From Pararge aegeria (Eukaryota; Arthropoda; Insecta; Lepidoptera; Nymphalidae): DNA of 64,000 nucleotides. This document shows, one piece after another, positions 1-9,582 of this stretch. Where the stretch lies: contig NC_053202.1 of NCBI RefSeq assembly GCF_905163445.1, forward strand, positions 11,408,001 through 11,472,000, written 5' to 3'. The stretch's first letter is position 1. Every line of letters starts with the position of its first letter. Under the pieces are notes generated by a model. That model was given only the letters and a program-made list of their open reading frames with translations. It had not been told where the DNA came from and ran no database searches. A program made the position numbers and the translations under genes.

Positions 1-125
1 GCCTACAATATGAGTACCTTCTAATCAACGAAAGGCATCTTCTAGGCAAGCGTGCTCCACCTTAGGCTGCATCATCTCTTACCATCAGGTGTGATTGCAA
101 TCAAGCGCTCGTCTATAAACATGAA
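1..125 (+). repeat. LINE 3'-end fragment
   Basis: This stretch matches, in inverted orientation, the segment 24437-24600. Shared landmarks are GGCATCTTCTAGGCAAGCG, the ACCATCAGGTGTGATTGCA block and GTCTATA. It is cut by the window edge. The parent family is probably a LINE, but no coding part is present, so the class is inferred. Confidence 0.55.
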
Positions 126-445
126 AAAAAAGAAGGAGGAGTCACCAGTGGACAGCTGAATTGTGGAATGGAATAGAATGGAATTGAAACTGAGTGGTTC
201 TTTTTACGAAAGTCTTTCATTATTTCAAATGATTTTTCGACGGGAATCAGTATTTTGGCTTTTGCTTAAAAGAAAAGTACTTTTTCTCAGTATTGTATTG
301 GTATATTTATTTTCTATATTTATCAATAGTATTGTTTTATTTGTGTAGTCTGGTTTATATATTAGTATGTAGTAGTTAGTAGTTATTCGTATGTATGTTC
401 TAAATAGTGCACCCCACCTATTCCTTTTTCTTTTTAGTTTTCCCA
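126..445. other. unassigned AT-rich DNA
   Basis: Short open frames occur on both strands (for example 163-348 plus), but they overlap each other, have no domain and are T-rich low-complexity sequence. No repeat family recognised. Confidence 0.4.
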
Positions 446-580
446 ATCCTTAGGTTGCCTGGCAGAGATCGCTACTTAGCGATAAGGTCGCCTTTTGTAA
501 TCTTTATTTGTTTGTTCTTTTTTTCTCGTTTTTCTGAGTGGTGCACAAATAAAGAGTGAAAATAAAATAAATAAAACTTT
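446..580 (+). repeat. LINE-T 3' tail
   Basis: It begins with the block GGTTGCCTGGCAGAGATCGC and continues GATAAGGTCGCC, then a T-rich stretch ending in an AATAAA-like region. The same tail is found at 1200, 37560, 41912, 43150, 44700 and 46478. Only the non-coding end of the retroelement is present. Confidence 0.6.
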
Positions 581-1148
581 GAAAATTCCACTCCGAAGAT
601 ATTGTATAGGCTGTAAAATTTTTAAGAATGGTATTAATTGTTTTTAAGATATGTAGTTATATATTTCAGGAAACTGCTGTAGGTAAAGCGGAAAGTTTTC
701 CTCGCAAAGTTGCTGACCTGGCTGGCATACGAGTATAATACATATTATAACACGGTAATAAATGTTATAATAACTAAAAAGTAAAAAAAAATTAAGTATA
801 AGTAATTTATAATTAAGTAGTTAATTAAGTATATATTATAGTAATTAAGTAGTTAATTCAACTTAAATACTAAGTGCTACAACTAGTTTCGAGTCGCGAA
901 AAAATATGCATCTTCTACTTAAACGCGAAGTCGCTTTAAAACCCGCTTTAGTATATACAAAGAAACTTACGGGTAGGCAGTGCTTGAATGCTTGTATGCA
1001 GTTCATACACGTTATTGTCTGCGAGTGTATTACTGAAAGGGCGGGGCGTCTGGCGTCACTTTACAGCGATTCACGGTAGCGCATTAATTGAGCAAAACGA
1101 AATCAAAGCCGCTCCGCTTTCCTACTTAGCGAGACATTATATGTCTTG
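581..1148. other. unassigned DNA with a local repeat
   Basis: Mostly AT-rich. Around 800-865 the phrase AATTAAGTAGTTAATT occurs twice, a short local duplication. 960-1140 is more mixed in composition and begins GGGTAGGCAGTGCTT, which is also seen near 28955 and may be a MITE end. No coding potential recognised. Confidence 0.4.
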
Positions 1149-1180
1149 TTTGTTACGCTACAAATCTGTAGCGTAACAAA
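1149..1180. other. perfect hairpin, 14-bp stem
   Basis: Arms TTTGTTACGCTACA (1149-1162) and its exact complement (1167-1180) flank the 4-nt loop AATC. It could be the end of a fold-back element or a cruciform-prone site; no function can be assigned. Confidence 0.8.
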
Positions 1181-1199
1181 GAAGTCATTTAAACATGCA

Positions 1200-1375
1200 T
1201 TACAATGTTCATTACAGTGTTCATGTAAGTTTATTTAATTTTTTGTAACATACTTTACGCACCATCCACTTTCCAATTTTTATCGGCCTCGCACGCTCAG
1301 GTTGCCTTTAAAAGATCGCTTATAGTGATAAGGCCGCCTTTGCACCCTAGCACTAAGTACTATTAATGTTCGGCC
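1200..1375 (+). repeat. LINE-T 3' tail
   Basis: Reverse-orientation counterpart of 46530-46780: shared ACCATCCACTTTCCA, TTTTTATCGGC and GATAAGGCCGCCTTTGCACC. This copy has one GATAAGGCCGCC unit where the 46-kb copy has two. Confidence 0.7.
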
Positions 1376-1382
1376 GTCAACT

Positions 1383-1430
1383 ATAAAAATTTAAGGGTAG
1401 GCTTTAATAACTCTCACAATGCCTATTCTT
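1383..1430 (+). repeat. fragment of the hAT-type MITE core
   Basis: The phrase AAGGGTAGGCTTTAATAAC followed by CTCACAATGCCTATTCTT matches the centre of the MITEs at 16297 and 47748 in reverse. The terminal repeats are missing. Confidence 0.5.
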
Positions 1431-2018
1431 GACGGTAGAGTGGCGCAGTGGCCAGCGACCAAGGTCGTGGGTTTCTGAGTCCAAGGTCGTGGGTTCGATT
1501 CCCACAACTGGAAAATGTTTGTGTGATGAACATAAGTGTTTTTCAGTGTCTGGGATTTATGTGTATTAATAAAAATAAATAAAAATAAAATAAAAAAGCC
1601 TTTTATTTCTTCATACATTTACATAGTTTCATATTTATCCTTAATTTTAAGTATATAAAGTAAAACAAAATATTATTATAGTTATAATAATTAAATAAAA
1701 AGAACTCCGTTATGAAGAACCCTTTTTCAAGGTCAAGGCCTCCTCCAGAGACAGCCAGAGCTGCCTGTTTTTTGCTTTCAGCATCCAGTTTGGTCCAGCC
1801 ACGTTTTTGATGTCGTCCTCCCACCGATAGTGCGGTCTACCTCTAGGACGGTTACCTGTTGGGCTATTTCGTTAACAGTGTGAACAGTTAATTTTCGTGT
1901 GTATTATATTTATATAAAAAAAATATCCATCAGCTATCTTAGTAACCATAACACAAGCTGCGCTTACTTTGGGGCTAGATGGGAATGTGTGTAGTATCGT
2001 AGTATATTTATTTATTTA
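1431..2018 (+). mobile_element. SINE-A, interrupted copy
   Basis: A tRNA-derived SINE. The head carries a pol III A box (TGGCGCAGTGG) and a perfect B box (GGTTCGATTCC), followed by the family body (GTTTGTGTGATGAACAT) and, after an insertion, the tail GGGGCTAGATGG and a TTTATTTATTTA end. It is split by an RTE 3' fragment at 1569-1897, flanked by the 9-bp duplication TGTGTATTA (1560-1568 and 1898-1906). Its tail abuts the HLE-1 beginning at 2019. Confidence 0.85.
1569..1897 (-). pseudogene. RTE-clade LINE, 3' end of reverse transcriptase ORF
   Basis: Read on the minus strand, 1858-1735 encodes a C-terminal stretch with RGRPHYRWEDDIK followed by AGPNW and LWLSLEEAL, typical of the tail that follows the RT domain in RTE-type elements. 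A stop and about 160 nt of AT-rich 3' UTR follow. It is strongly 5'-truncated, as expected for a LINE insertion, and sits inside SINE-A with a 9-bp target duplication. It is dead by truncation. Confidence 0.75.
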
Positions 2019-3506
2019 CTAGGTGACCCGCGCAACTTCGTCTGCACCTAGAAAAAACCTAGAAACTCTGATAATATTTATCAGATCTTCATTAAAATTA
2101 GACAGAACATGCTTGATAGTATACACTATCAAGGAAAAAAAAAAAAAGAGAAAAAAATAACCAATAACAATAATAATAATAAGTTTATAAAATTCACTTT
2201 GCCTAATGTTAAACACGTGAAAACCACTGTACTACTTAATAATGAGGAACTGAAACTGGAGGATACGACAGTTTTTCTAGGAATAACGTTAGATTCTAAA
2301 CTTCAATGGGCCCTCATGTAAATAATTTATCGAACAGGCTTAGTTCTGCTGCCTATGCGGTAAAGAAGATACGCCATATGACCGACGTAGAAACTGCTAG
2401 ACTGGTATATTTTAGTTACTTTCACAGCATTATGTCATATGAAATTTTACTTTGGGGTAATGCTGCTGATATTAGCACTATTTTCGTGCTGCAGAAGAGG
2501 GCTGTTCGTTCTATCTACAAAATGGGTCCGAGAGAGTCCGATTGAGAGATAAATTTAAAGATTTTAAAATAATGACAGTGTATAGTCAGTACATATTTGA
2601 AAATTTAATGTACGTTCATAAAAACATTTCTTAATTTAAGAAAAAATATGACTGTCATAATTTAAACATTAGAAGAAAGAATAAACTTACAGTGCAATAT
2701 ACTAGGTTACATAAAATTCATAATCCGTTTAAAGGAAATTGCATACAATTCTACAATAAACTACCAATTGACATCTTGGAAATGTCTCTTAAAAAGTTCA
2801 AAGTTTGTATTAAACGTAAGCTTATAGAAAAGTCCTATTATAGTATAAAGGACTACGTAAACTTTAAAAAAGCTTGGGTGTAAATTATTGCTCTAACCAT
2901 GTTGCTCTTCTAATAATTTAAAATGACATTGTGAGATGGTGATAACAAAAAAAAAACCCCGGCTAAGTTTGTTGTGGGCTTCTTCTTAGACCAGGACGCG
3001 TTTGGAACCGTCGTAGCTTTAGTTTTAAGTTTACGAATGTGGTTATCGCCATCATCTCACTACCGTGTAATTTTTATGTACGCATCAAAAGTAGGCACTT
3101 TTGATGGGCTACTTGACTAAAGTTTTGACTTTGACTTTGACTTTGAATAAAAAAATAATTATAAAAGTTGGGCGAAATTTAACGGAGCTATGAAGTAAAA
3201 TTAATAAAAATTTCATCCCATTTCCCGGAGGAAACTTATTGTTTATCGGGATAAAAAATATCCTATATGTTGACCCGGTATATCAGCTACCACGTTACCA
3301 AATTTTATATAAATCCGTTCAGTAGATTTAACGTGATGCCCGGACAGAAAGACAGACAGACAGACAAAAATTAAATAAAATCTAAATTGGACACAGTTTA
3401 GATTAAAAAGCATCCCCCGGTCAAAATTTTCAAAATATATTAAATGTACAGAAATCTTGCAGTTACATCTTGCAGTTGCATCCTGCAGTTTTATTATAAG
3501 TATAGA
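2019..3506 (-). mobile_element. Helitron-like element HLE-1, interrupted copy
   Basis: On the minus strand the element begins TCTATACTTATAATAAAACTG (plus-strand GA at 3505-3506, followed by T) and ends in CTAG at 2019-2022, preceded by A at 2018. This fits the A/T insertion, TC...CTAG rule of Helitrons. The sister copy at 62113-62737 is uninterrupted and defines the inside: CCCGGAGGAAACTTATT, the GACAGACAGACAGACA run and AAGCATCCCCCGGTCAAAAT. This copy is split by a LINE-D insertion. It has no coding capacity of its own. Confidence 0.8.
2155..3149 (+). pseudogene. LINE-D (CR1/jockey-like), truncated reverse transcriptase 3' part
   Basis: Encodes the C-terminal RT region in pieces: FLGITLDSKLQW near 2275, then after a frameshift NRLSSAAYAVKKIRHM and LWGNAADIS (2320-2480), and at 2692-2883 HKIHNPFKGNCIQFYNKLP ending in KKAWV and a stop. 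The 3' UTR (GAGATGGTGATAACA, CGCGTTTGGAACC) ends in TTGACTTTGACT repeats. It is 5'-truncated with at least two frame breaks, so inactive. Nearly identical 3' ends occur at 22370 and 49003. The clade is assigned by motif memory, not by phylogeny. Confidence 0.8.
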
Positions 3507-3863
3507 TTATCCTAGGTTTCTTTTAACTCGTACTTGTTTGAATTTTCTTTTCTTTCTTCAGCACGCCATTTACCATTCCTTTACAGGAATGGTCAAATAA
3601 CAGCCTTCAGCCATGAATAGGCACTTCAATTAGCATATTTGATTAAAGCGGCATCAAACGCAGCCGCTCGTCATACACAAACAATAAACGGAACGTGTTC
3701 GAGATGCAGATAAGATCCGTGCTCAACTGACACCTTCTTTAATTGGAATTTATGTAGTCTCCACCTTTATGCTCCCGACCCCTACCAAACGTTTGCGGAC
3801 CATCCCTCACCTTACGAAATGTTTAAATACTGGATATAAGCAGACGTTAATTTACAGCTTTAC
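3507..3863. other. unassigned, possibly unique DNA
   Basis: Mixed-composition sequence with ATTAG/TAAT motifs (CAATTAGCATATTTGATTAAA) near 3630 and no match to any repeat in the window. No ORF of note. Confidence 0.35.
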
Positions 3864-4020
3864 AGGCGGAAATCCATGATATAGGAAAACCATGATATAT
3901 TATGAAAATTAAGCTTAATTTGCTAGACCCCGCGAAAAGCAGGAGAATCTATATTATGTAGATTCTCCTGCTTTTCGCGGAGTATAGCAAATTAAGCTTA
4001 ATTTTTATAATACGAAAAGT
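3864..4020 (+). mobile_element. FB fold-back MITE, short copy
   Basis: Almost a pure inverted repeat: AAATTAAGCTTAATTTGCTA plus CCCCGCGAAAAGCAGGAGAATCT-type arms around 3905-3952 are complemented at 3958-4005, around a very short loop. The left side carries the family lead GCGGAAATCCATGATAT. Relatives are at 6113, 28055, 31946 and 47414. Confidence 0.75.
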
Positions 4021-4080
4021 TTGTTTTTCTAGTTTCTATCCATGGTTATTTTACCTATAGCGACATCCAGGTTTCTTTTT

Positions 4081-4510
4081 GACGTGACAACGTCTTATAA
4101 ATTGGTTTGCCGGGTGACACTTCAAGAAACTGCGTTACGCTCCGCTCACGCTATGCGCTCACAATGAGAGCGAGTGAGAGGCACGCGCCCGCCTAAGAGC
4201 GAGAGAGACAGACATAAAAAGTGAAAGGCACGCGTCCCTTTGTAGTAAACGCTGTTTCATTGTACGCAAATGTATTGCAAGTTATTGTATGTATATTTGT
4301 ATATAAATACGTATGTATGTGTAAAGGTAAAAATAAAATTTTGTTAATATGAAATTCAGTGCGAGATTCTTTGTATAAATTAATGTTTTAAATATAATTC
4401 TTTGTATAAATAAATGTTTTAAATTGTTACTATTATTTCATCCTTCTTCCTACTATACGAATGAATATTCACATTAAAATTATTTTACCACTCAAAGTCG
4501 TTGTCACGTA
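4081..4510. mobile_element. candidate TIR element of unknown superfamily
   Basis: ACGTGACAACG at 4082-4092 is repeated inverted at 4499-4509, and pairing extends with mismatches to CTT...GG. The inside is non-coding, with CGCTCAC and GAGAGCGAGTGAGAGG blocks and an internal near-duplication ATTCTTTGTATAAAT(T/A)AATG. No clear target duplication was found, so the superfamily is open. Confidence 0.5.
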
Positions 4511-5673
4511 AAACTTTCGCCCGTATACCGACTTTACAGGCAACCAATTTTTTTTTATTCTATTGAACCTTTAGTTTTCTTACAGCTTAAAAGTATCCTA
4601 CTCCAGGAGGCAAACTATATTTTTGCAAAATTTTCTCTAAATCGCTTTTTAATTTATTTTCTAAATTTCGCGGAAAACGTACCAGGGTGTTGCGTGGGCG
4701 TCCGGGATAAAATCAAATATTCTTCCGGAAGATACAAATAATCTCTGTACCCAATTTTGCCGAGATTTGTGGTTGACTCGAACATAGGTTATATACAAAT
4801 AGACACACCTTGGAAATGAAAACTAGCTAATATCCGCAGTACGGAAGTGCGGATATTAGCGTTATTTTTTTTTAATCGCACTGGAACTGTACGTTTTGTA
4901 AATCGTTCACCTATTCAAATTTTAATCAAGATTATTTTTGAGATGCACCTATATATTAAAAAAAATGAATATCTATAGTGTTTTAGCCAAAAATATTAAG
5001 CAACAAAAAAACTGGCTTCCTGCGTTTATATTATTAGTGTGGATGTGTAATTGAAGTGAAATTTGATTTATTATTTGGTAGTTATAAGGAGCAATTAATA
5101 AACCAAATTTACGTGTTTATTTGCATAGAGATATTTTATCCGAAGATGATTTGTGATTTTTCTATAATGACTAACGACAATTTAACGACACTTATAAAAA
5201 TTAATTAACACAATGAATATTGGCTATGTGACACTAATAAACATGTTGCATGAACCATTCAAGCAAAATAAAAGTTGATTGATTGATTTCCTTTACGATC
5301 TTCTTCTTAGAAACTCGAAAGTATCTCGAACTCATTATCACACTCAATTGATTCCTGTTACAAATAGTAGGGGGACAAAAGCTTAATATTCTGAGTGCTT
5401 ATTATGTACATATTTCGGTTTGCTTTCGTTTGGCTTCCGAATGGCTTCCGGAATAGATTACAATGTGCTTTATTTTGTTCTTATGCTATCTTAATTACTT
5501 AATTAAGACGGCAGGGCCTTAACAAGTGTGCGGCAATCGTTGCATGAATTTATTTCTTTAATTTTTGGGCTGTTTTTTTTTTTGTTTTTTGAATTTGTTT
5601 TATTAATGAGAAAGATAAAATACATAATTCGGGTGTCACAGCTTTTACGTTAATGCTTTTAGTGATAATAAAG
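4511..5673. other. unassigned DNA with a Helitron-end-like hairpin
   Basis: Mostly AT-rich. At 4823-4860 a CTAG is followed by a perfect 13-bp stem (GCTAATATCCGCA, 9-nt loop), preceded by A, which resembles a minus-strand Helitron 3' terminus. No matching 5' end was found. 5240-5290 ends AATAAAAGTTGATTGATTGA and may be a retroelement tail. Confidence 0.35.
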
Positions 5674-5776
5674 TGAGAGAACGTGGGACAGCCGATGGTA
5701 GCGGAACATAAGAACGGCGCCATTTTGTTATCTCATAGATAACAAAATGGCGACTCTTCGGCTCGTTCTCTCGATT
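5674..5776. other. long imperfect hairpin with a perfect 16-bp core
   Basis: Core arms CGCCATTTTGTTATCT (5718-5733) and complement (5737-5752) flank the loop CAT. Outside, GAGAGAACG at about 5674 pairs with CGTTCTCTC at about 5762 and CATAAGAA (5707-5714) with TTCTTATG (5775-5782), with offsets. It could be a small MITE or a transcribed hairpin. Confidence 0.6.
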
Positions 5777-6112
5777 TCTTATGAAACTAACGTGACTTGC
5801 GGTGAAATGTGACGATTTTGCCAGTTAACTTTTTCAGTTAAAAGCGTTATGTCGCCTTCATGCAAGTCGTTCGGTTCCGTCCGTAGTTGGGATACTTGTT
5901 ATCTTTGTAACAGACAGACATGATGTTTTAAAAGTTTTATAGTAGGCGCACTTGTTAAAAAAATCATTATGAATTTAAATGTAACATTTTATTTCTTTTA
6001 TTTATTTACTAAAGGAACACCAACAGCTTGTTCACAATACATATTAAAGGAAAAATTACAAATATTTTGTTTCTAATTAGTGTGACAAGCCAGTTAAAGG
6101 TGTTCACAGCAT
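5777..6112. other. unassigned DNA
   Basis: AT-rich. 5990-6060 begins with TTTATTTATTTACTAAAGG, possibly the end of a minus-strand retroelement. Nothing else recognised. Confidence 0.35.
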
Positions 6113-6358
6113 TTACTTATGGAAATTAAGCTAAAGTTGCTATACTCCGCGAACAGCAGGAGAACGCACGTTTCGATCCGAAACCGGAGCATCCTCAGGA
6201 GATGTTGACTTTACAATGAATTTTGTTAAGTTCTAATTCGCTAATTTTTTACTCCTGCTGTTCGCGGAGTATAGCAAGTTTAGCTTAATTTCCATAAGTA
6301 AAAGCTTAATTTTCATTAATATATTATGGATTTCCGCAAAGTAACGCCTGCTTCTATC
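6113..6358 (-). mobile_element. FB fold-back MITE
   Basis: Arms with TTGCTATACTCCGCGAACAG at about 6141 and its complement near 6262 surround the family core CCGAAACCGGAGCATCCTCAG and GATGTTGACTTTAC. The right end carries the reversed lead (GCGGAAATCC, GATAGAAGCAGGCG). Flanks show CACAGCA on both sides, a possible 7-bp target duplication. Confidence 0.7.
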
Positions 6359-6702
6359 CAACACAGCAACAACAAAATCGCCGATATTAACACTACAAAC
6401 CAAAAACTGGAAAAATATATTTAAGTACCACATCGCGAAAACAAGTATCCCAACTGTTATACAGATAGATATTAAAATATAGAGCTATATCATTACTCGG
6501 CCTTTTAGCATCCCACTGCTGGGAACTGACCGCCTCTCCGACATGAGACAGGGATTTAGTGCTTAGAACCACCACTACGCCCGAATTAGGGTTTGGGCCC
6601 GAAACAGTTTTTGACACAGTAAGAAAAACTGTGACCTAATTTGCTTTCCAAATGGGTACACATGGGTTTACAATTCACATTTTTAACTCCGAAGTAATAA
6701 TA
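6359..6702. other. unassigned, probably old repeat
   Basis: 6495-6600 (CATCCCACTGCTGGGAACTG, CCGAATTAGGGTTTGGGC) has the feel of a decayed retroelement 3' end on the minus strand, but no second copy in the window confirms it. Confidence 0.3.
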
Positions 6703-7162
6703 AGTAAATAAATATATTACGGCGATACACACATCGCCATCTAGCCCCAAAGTAAGCGTAGCTTGCGTTATGGATACTATAGGATAACTGATGTATCATT
6801 TATTCTTATATCTTTAAACAAGAAATTCTTGTATATATATAATTGGAATCTCGGAATCGGCTCCAACGATTTTCTTGAAATTTAGTATACATGGGGTTTC
6901 GTGAAAAACGACGGAAGTATGTAGTAAGTATATCGGAATTGTCGGAATTGTTGTTTCTTTAAAGTTCCATAAAACAGTCCGCGACAACATAAGAATATGG
7001 ACGAAGTATGATTAATATACATAAATACTTATAATATGCAGATATACAGACACTGAAAATCATTGATGTTCATCACACAAACATTTTTCCAGGTGTGAGA
7101 ATCAAACGCACAGCCTCACTCACTCAGAAAAGGTCACTGCCCACGGCGCCTATCAGCCATCA
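6703..7162 (-). mobile_element. SINE-A, interrupted by HLE-4
   Basis: Minus-strand copy. The tail (CATCGCCATCTAGCCCCAAAG) lies at 6735-6757 and the decayed head at 7100-7162. An HLE-4 5' segment begins at 6811, precisely after an A, and the SINE resumes near 7009 with TAATATACATAAATACTT. Confidence 0.75.
6811..7008 (+). mobile_element. Helitron-like element HLE-4, 5' part
   Basis: Starts TCTTTAAACAAGAAATTCTTG after an A at 6810 and continues GGAATCTCGGAATCGGCTCC, as in the copy at 48334. The 3' CTAG end is missing, so it is a truncated insertion inside SINE-A. Confidence 0.65.
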
Positions 7163-7460
7163 AATAATATAACCTATAATAAAAACCTTACAATTTCCGA
7201 ACCAACTTAGGAAACAAATCATGGAGCTTCCAAAGCTTTTATGTATATTTACGTTTTTTCTAAAAGATAGATATATGTATTATCTTATCCCATAGAGCAT
7301 TTCACAAAAGCGATTTCGGAGTCCCGATTACCCTGTAGCACAGTAGGTAATCTAATTTGGTTCTCATTGCAGCGTTTTCAATTCAAACGACGTCGTGGAG
7401 TTAAAGCACACGTATTTACTAGATCTGGCCCTGCATTTAGTAACTTAAATATATAAAATA
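7163..7460. other. unassigned DNA with a splice-acceptor-like site
   Basis: At 7365 a pyrimidine-rich TTGGTTCTCATTGCAG is followed by a short open stretch that ends in TAA near 7445. With only about 24 codons and no partner exon this is not called a gene. Confidence 0.3.
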
Positions 7461-7857
7461 CTAGCGTACCCAGCCCGCTTCGCCGGGCTAGATTTTGCTT
7501 TATTTTGTTTAAACAATAAACTTACATCATTGAATTTTTAATTTACGACTCATAATATATTAAATCATTTATTTCTCTCCGTATTCATTCACTTCGTATT
7601 CTTCTCGAGCGGGTAAAGATCATTATCTACACCCATGTCCACCCAACAATAGAATATCATCATAGTAAATAAAAGCTGTATTTGCTAGTTTGACAGTTCA
7701 AAAATGGGAGTGCTCCGTTCGTCACTAAACTTTACAGGATTACTTGCCAGGTCAATCCGGAGATTACCTGAAAGTTTAATTGAAATCGGTCCAGCCGTTT
7801 CGAAGCCTATACGGAACATACCCACACACTTTCTTTTATATATATATATAATATAGA
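7461..7857 (-). mobile_element. Helitron-like element HLE-2
   Basis: Minus-strand end CTAG at 7461-7464, preceded by A. Next to it lies a strong GC hairpin (GCCCGCTTCGCCGGGC), the classical Helitron 3' hairpin. The 5' end is TCTATATTATATATATATA-like at 7857, but the following base is C rather than T. The copies at 25064 and 40931 are the same element of about 370-400 bp. Non-coding. Confidence 0.8.
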
Positions 7858-8063
7858 CAACGACGATACACAAATCGCCATCTAGCCGTAAACGTAGCTT
7901 GTATTATGGGAACTTAGAAGACTGATGAATATTTTTATGAATAATATACATAAATAAATAGCAATATACATATAAACACCCAGACACTTGAAACATTAAT
8001 GGCCATCACCCACGGCCTTGGACTCAGAAAGTAGGGTTGCTGCAAACTGCGCCAATCGGTCGT
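7858..8063 (-). mobile_element. SINE-A, decayed copy
   Basis: Tail ATCGCCATCTAGCC at 7875, body ATAAACACCCAGACACT, head remnant CACGGCCTTGGACTCAGAAAG to CGCCAATCGG near 8055. It directly adjoins HLE-2. Confidence 0.75.
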
Positions 8064-8150
8064 ATGGAAAGGTCGGTCAAATGTAGGTACTAATAATTCT
8101 TTCAACATCAACAGGAGAAAATTATATCCCCGGGGAAAGGATAAGAATGT

Positions 8151-8515
8151 CAAATTCAAATTCAAATTCAAAATTTGTTTATTCATGTAGGCCTATCACA
8201 GGCACTTATGAAGCGTTCATACATATTTGTTTACATATTGTAACGGGATGGTGATAACTTCGTTCGCCAACTTAAATCTTAAGCTACGAGGGTTCCAAAC
8301 GCGTCCTGGTCTAAGAAGAGCCCACAACAAGCTTAGCCGGGTAAGTTTATTTTTTTGTTATCACCATCTTCCAGTAAATTTAAATTAAGCTATGAAGCTA
8401 GAGCAATTCACACACAAGCTTTTTTATCGTTTAAATAATCCTTAATATTATAATAGGATTTTTCTGTAAGCTTACGTTTTATATAAACTTTGAACTTATT
8501 GAGAGACAACTCAAC
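8151..8515 (-). pseudogene. LINE-D 3' end
   Basis: Minus-strand copy: tail of TTTGAATTTGAATTTGAA, 3' UTR with CGCGTTTGGAACCCTCG and TGATAACAAAAAAAT, then coding remains (AAGCTTACAGAAAAATCC, corresponding to the RKLIEKSYYS stretch). Truncated and dead. Confidence 0.75.
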
Positions 8516-8872
8516 TCATGTATCTACCCCACAGCTTTATCAACTCTCAGAGCACTGGCGCACGAGTGCATATAATATCCAAATAATATATGTGTAATAA
8601 TAAACGGGGGTAAACTTCTCCTATTCCGTATTCCCGTGTTTTAGCAGGTGGACACGTTAAATATATCCCTTGTCAAGGGATATAGTTTTTGTCTCCTGCC
8701 CGTGCTAGCCCTACAGAGAGTTTAGCACAATGGAGCTTTCAGTGAAGCTCGTCCGGGGAAGTTTACCCCCATGCTTATTTTTGTCGCCAAGCAACATTGT
8801 TGCAATGCTGTGTTACGGTCTGAACGCGTGGTTGCCGGCGTAATTATAGGCGCATGAGGGTTAACACCCAGG
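8516..8872 (-). repeat. LINE-L fragment
   Basis: CTCGTCCGGGGAAGTTTACC and GCTGTGTTACGGTCTGAACG match LINE-L pieces at 24655, 42715 and 46283. At 8662-8684 there is a perfect 11-bp inverted repeat (TATATCCCTTG, one-base spacer). Confidence 0.55.
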
Positions 8873-9045
8873 TCAAAGTCAAAGTCAAAGTCAAAAAATA
8901 TCTTTATTCACGTAGGTCCATACGTGGCACTTATGATGCGTACATTACATGATAAGTGCACGGTCGTGCGATGATGGCGATAACCATATTTGTTAACTTA
9001 AAACTGAAGCTACGAGGGTTCCAAACGCGTCTTGGTCTAAGCCCA
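8873..9045 (-). repeat. LINE-D 3' UTR, cut on its inner side
   Basis: Tail of repeated CAAAGT units (8873-8896) then ATCTTTATTCACGTAGG, ACGAGGGTTCCAAACGCGTC and TTGGTCTAAG. The match stops at about 9045, and a continuation (AAACTTAGCCGGGTG) reappears at 15095, beyond the Helitron. Confidence 0.75.
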
Positions 9046-9582
9046 TTATAATATATACTAGCTGACCCGGCCACGCGTTGCTGTGGCTAGAGTTTTTATT
9101 ATATTACATTATAGTAAACAATCTAAGAGGAATAATAAGAGAACATCAGTCACGGAGTCCACTATGCGTTTTCACACAGATAGTATTTGTAAAAAAATAT
9201 AGTGATCTCCTTATTTGACTTTCTACTACTATAACCCTTTAGTAAAATGAAATTATTTACGAACAAAGACGAAAATATTGATGTTGGTATACAAATTCAC
9301 TGGATTGAGATTTGAAGGGGAAGTACGTTGAACACAATTAATTAAAATGTTCTTACACTTGATATTAAGCAGAAATCAATAGCTACAAAATAAAAATTTA
9401 TCAGATTTATTATTTCCATTTAATTTTATAACAAATTATAACAAATATAAGTATATTACAGTATAATACAGTAAATAACATGTGACGCTTAAACTCATGA
9501 ATGAGGTAGGCAAGGCAGACAGTCTTAAACTTTTAAACATTAATATCTATTTTTTTGAATTATAAATACTTTCAATTTCAAT

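Noticed and set aside
163..446. Overlapping open frames on both strands
   Set aside because: Hydrophobic, T-rich translations without domain; each is explained by low-complexity composition.
1431..1515. tRNA gene
   Set aside because: A and B boxes are present here and in every SINE-A, SINE-B and SINE-C head, but the sequence is dispersed, lacks acceptor-stem pairing and continues into SINE bodies.
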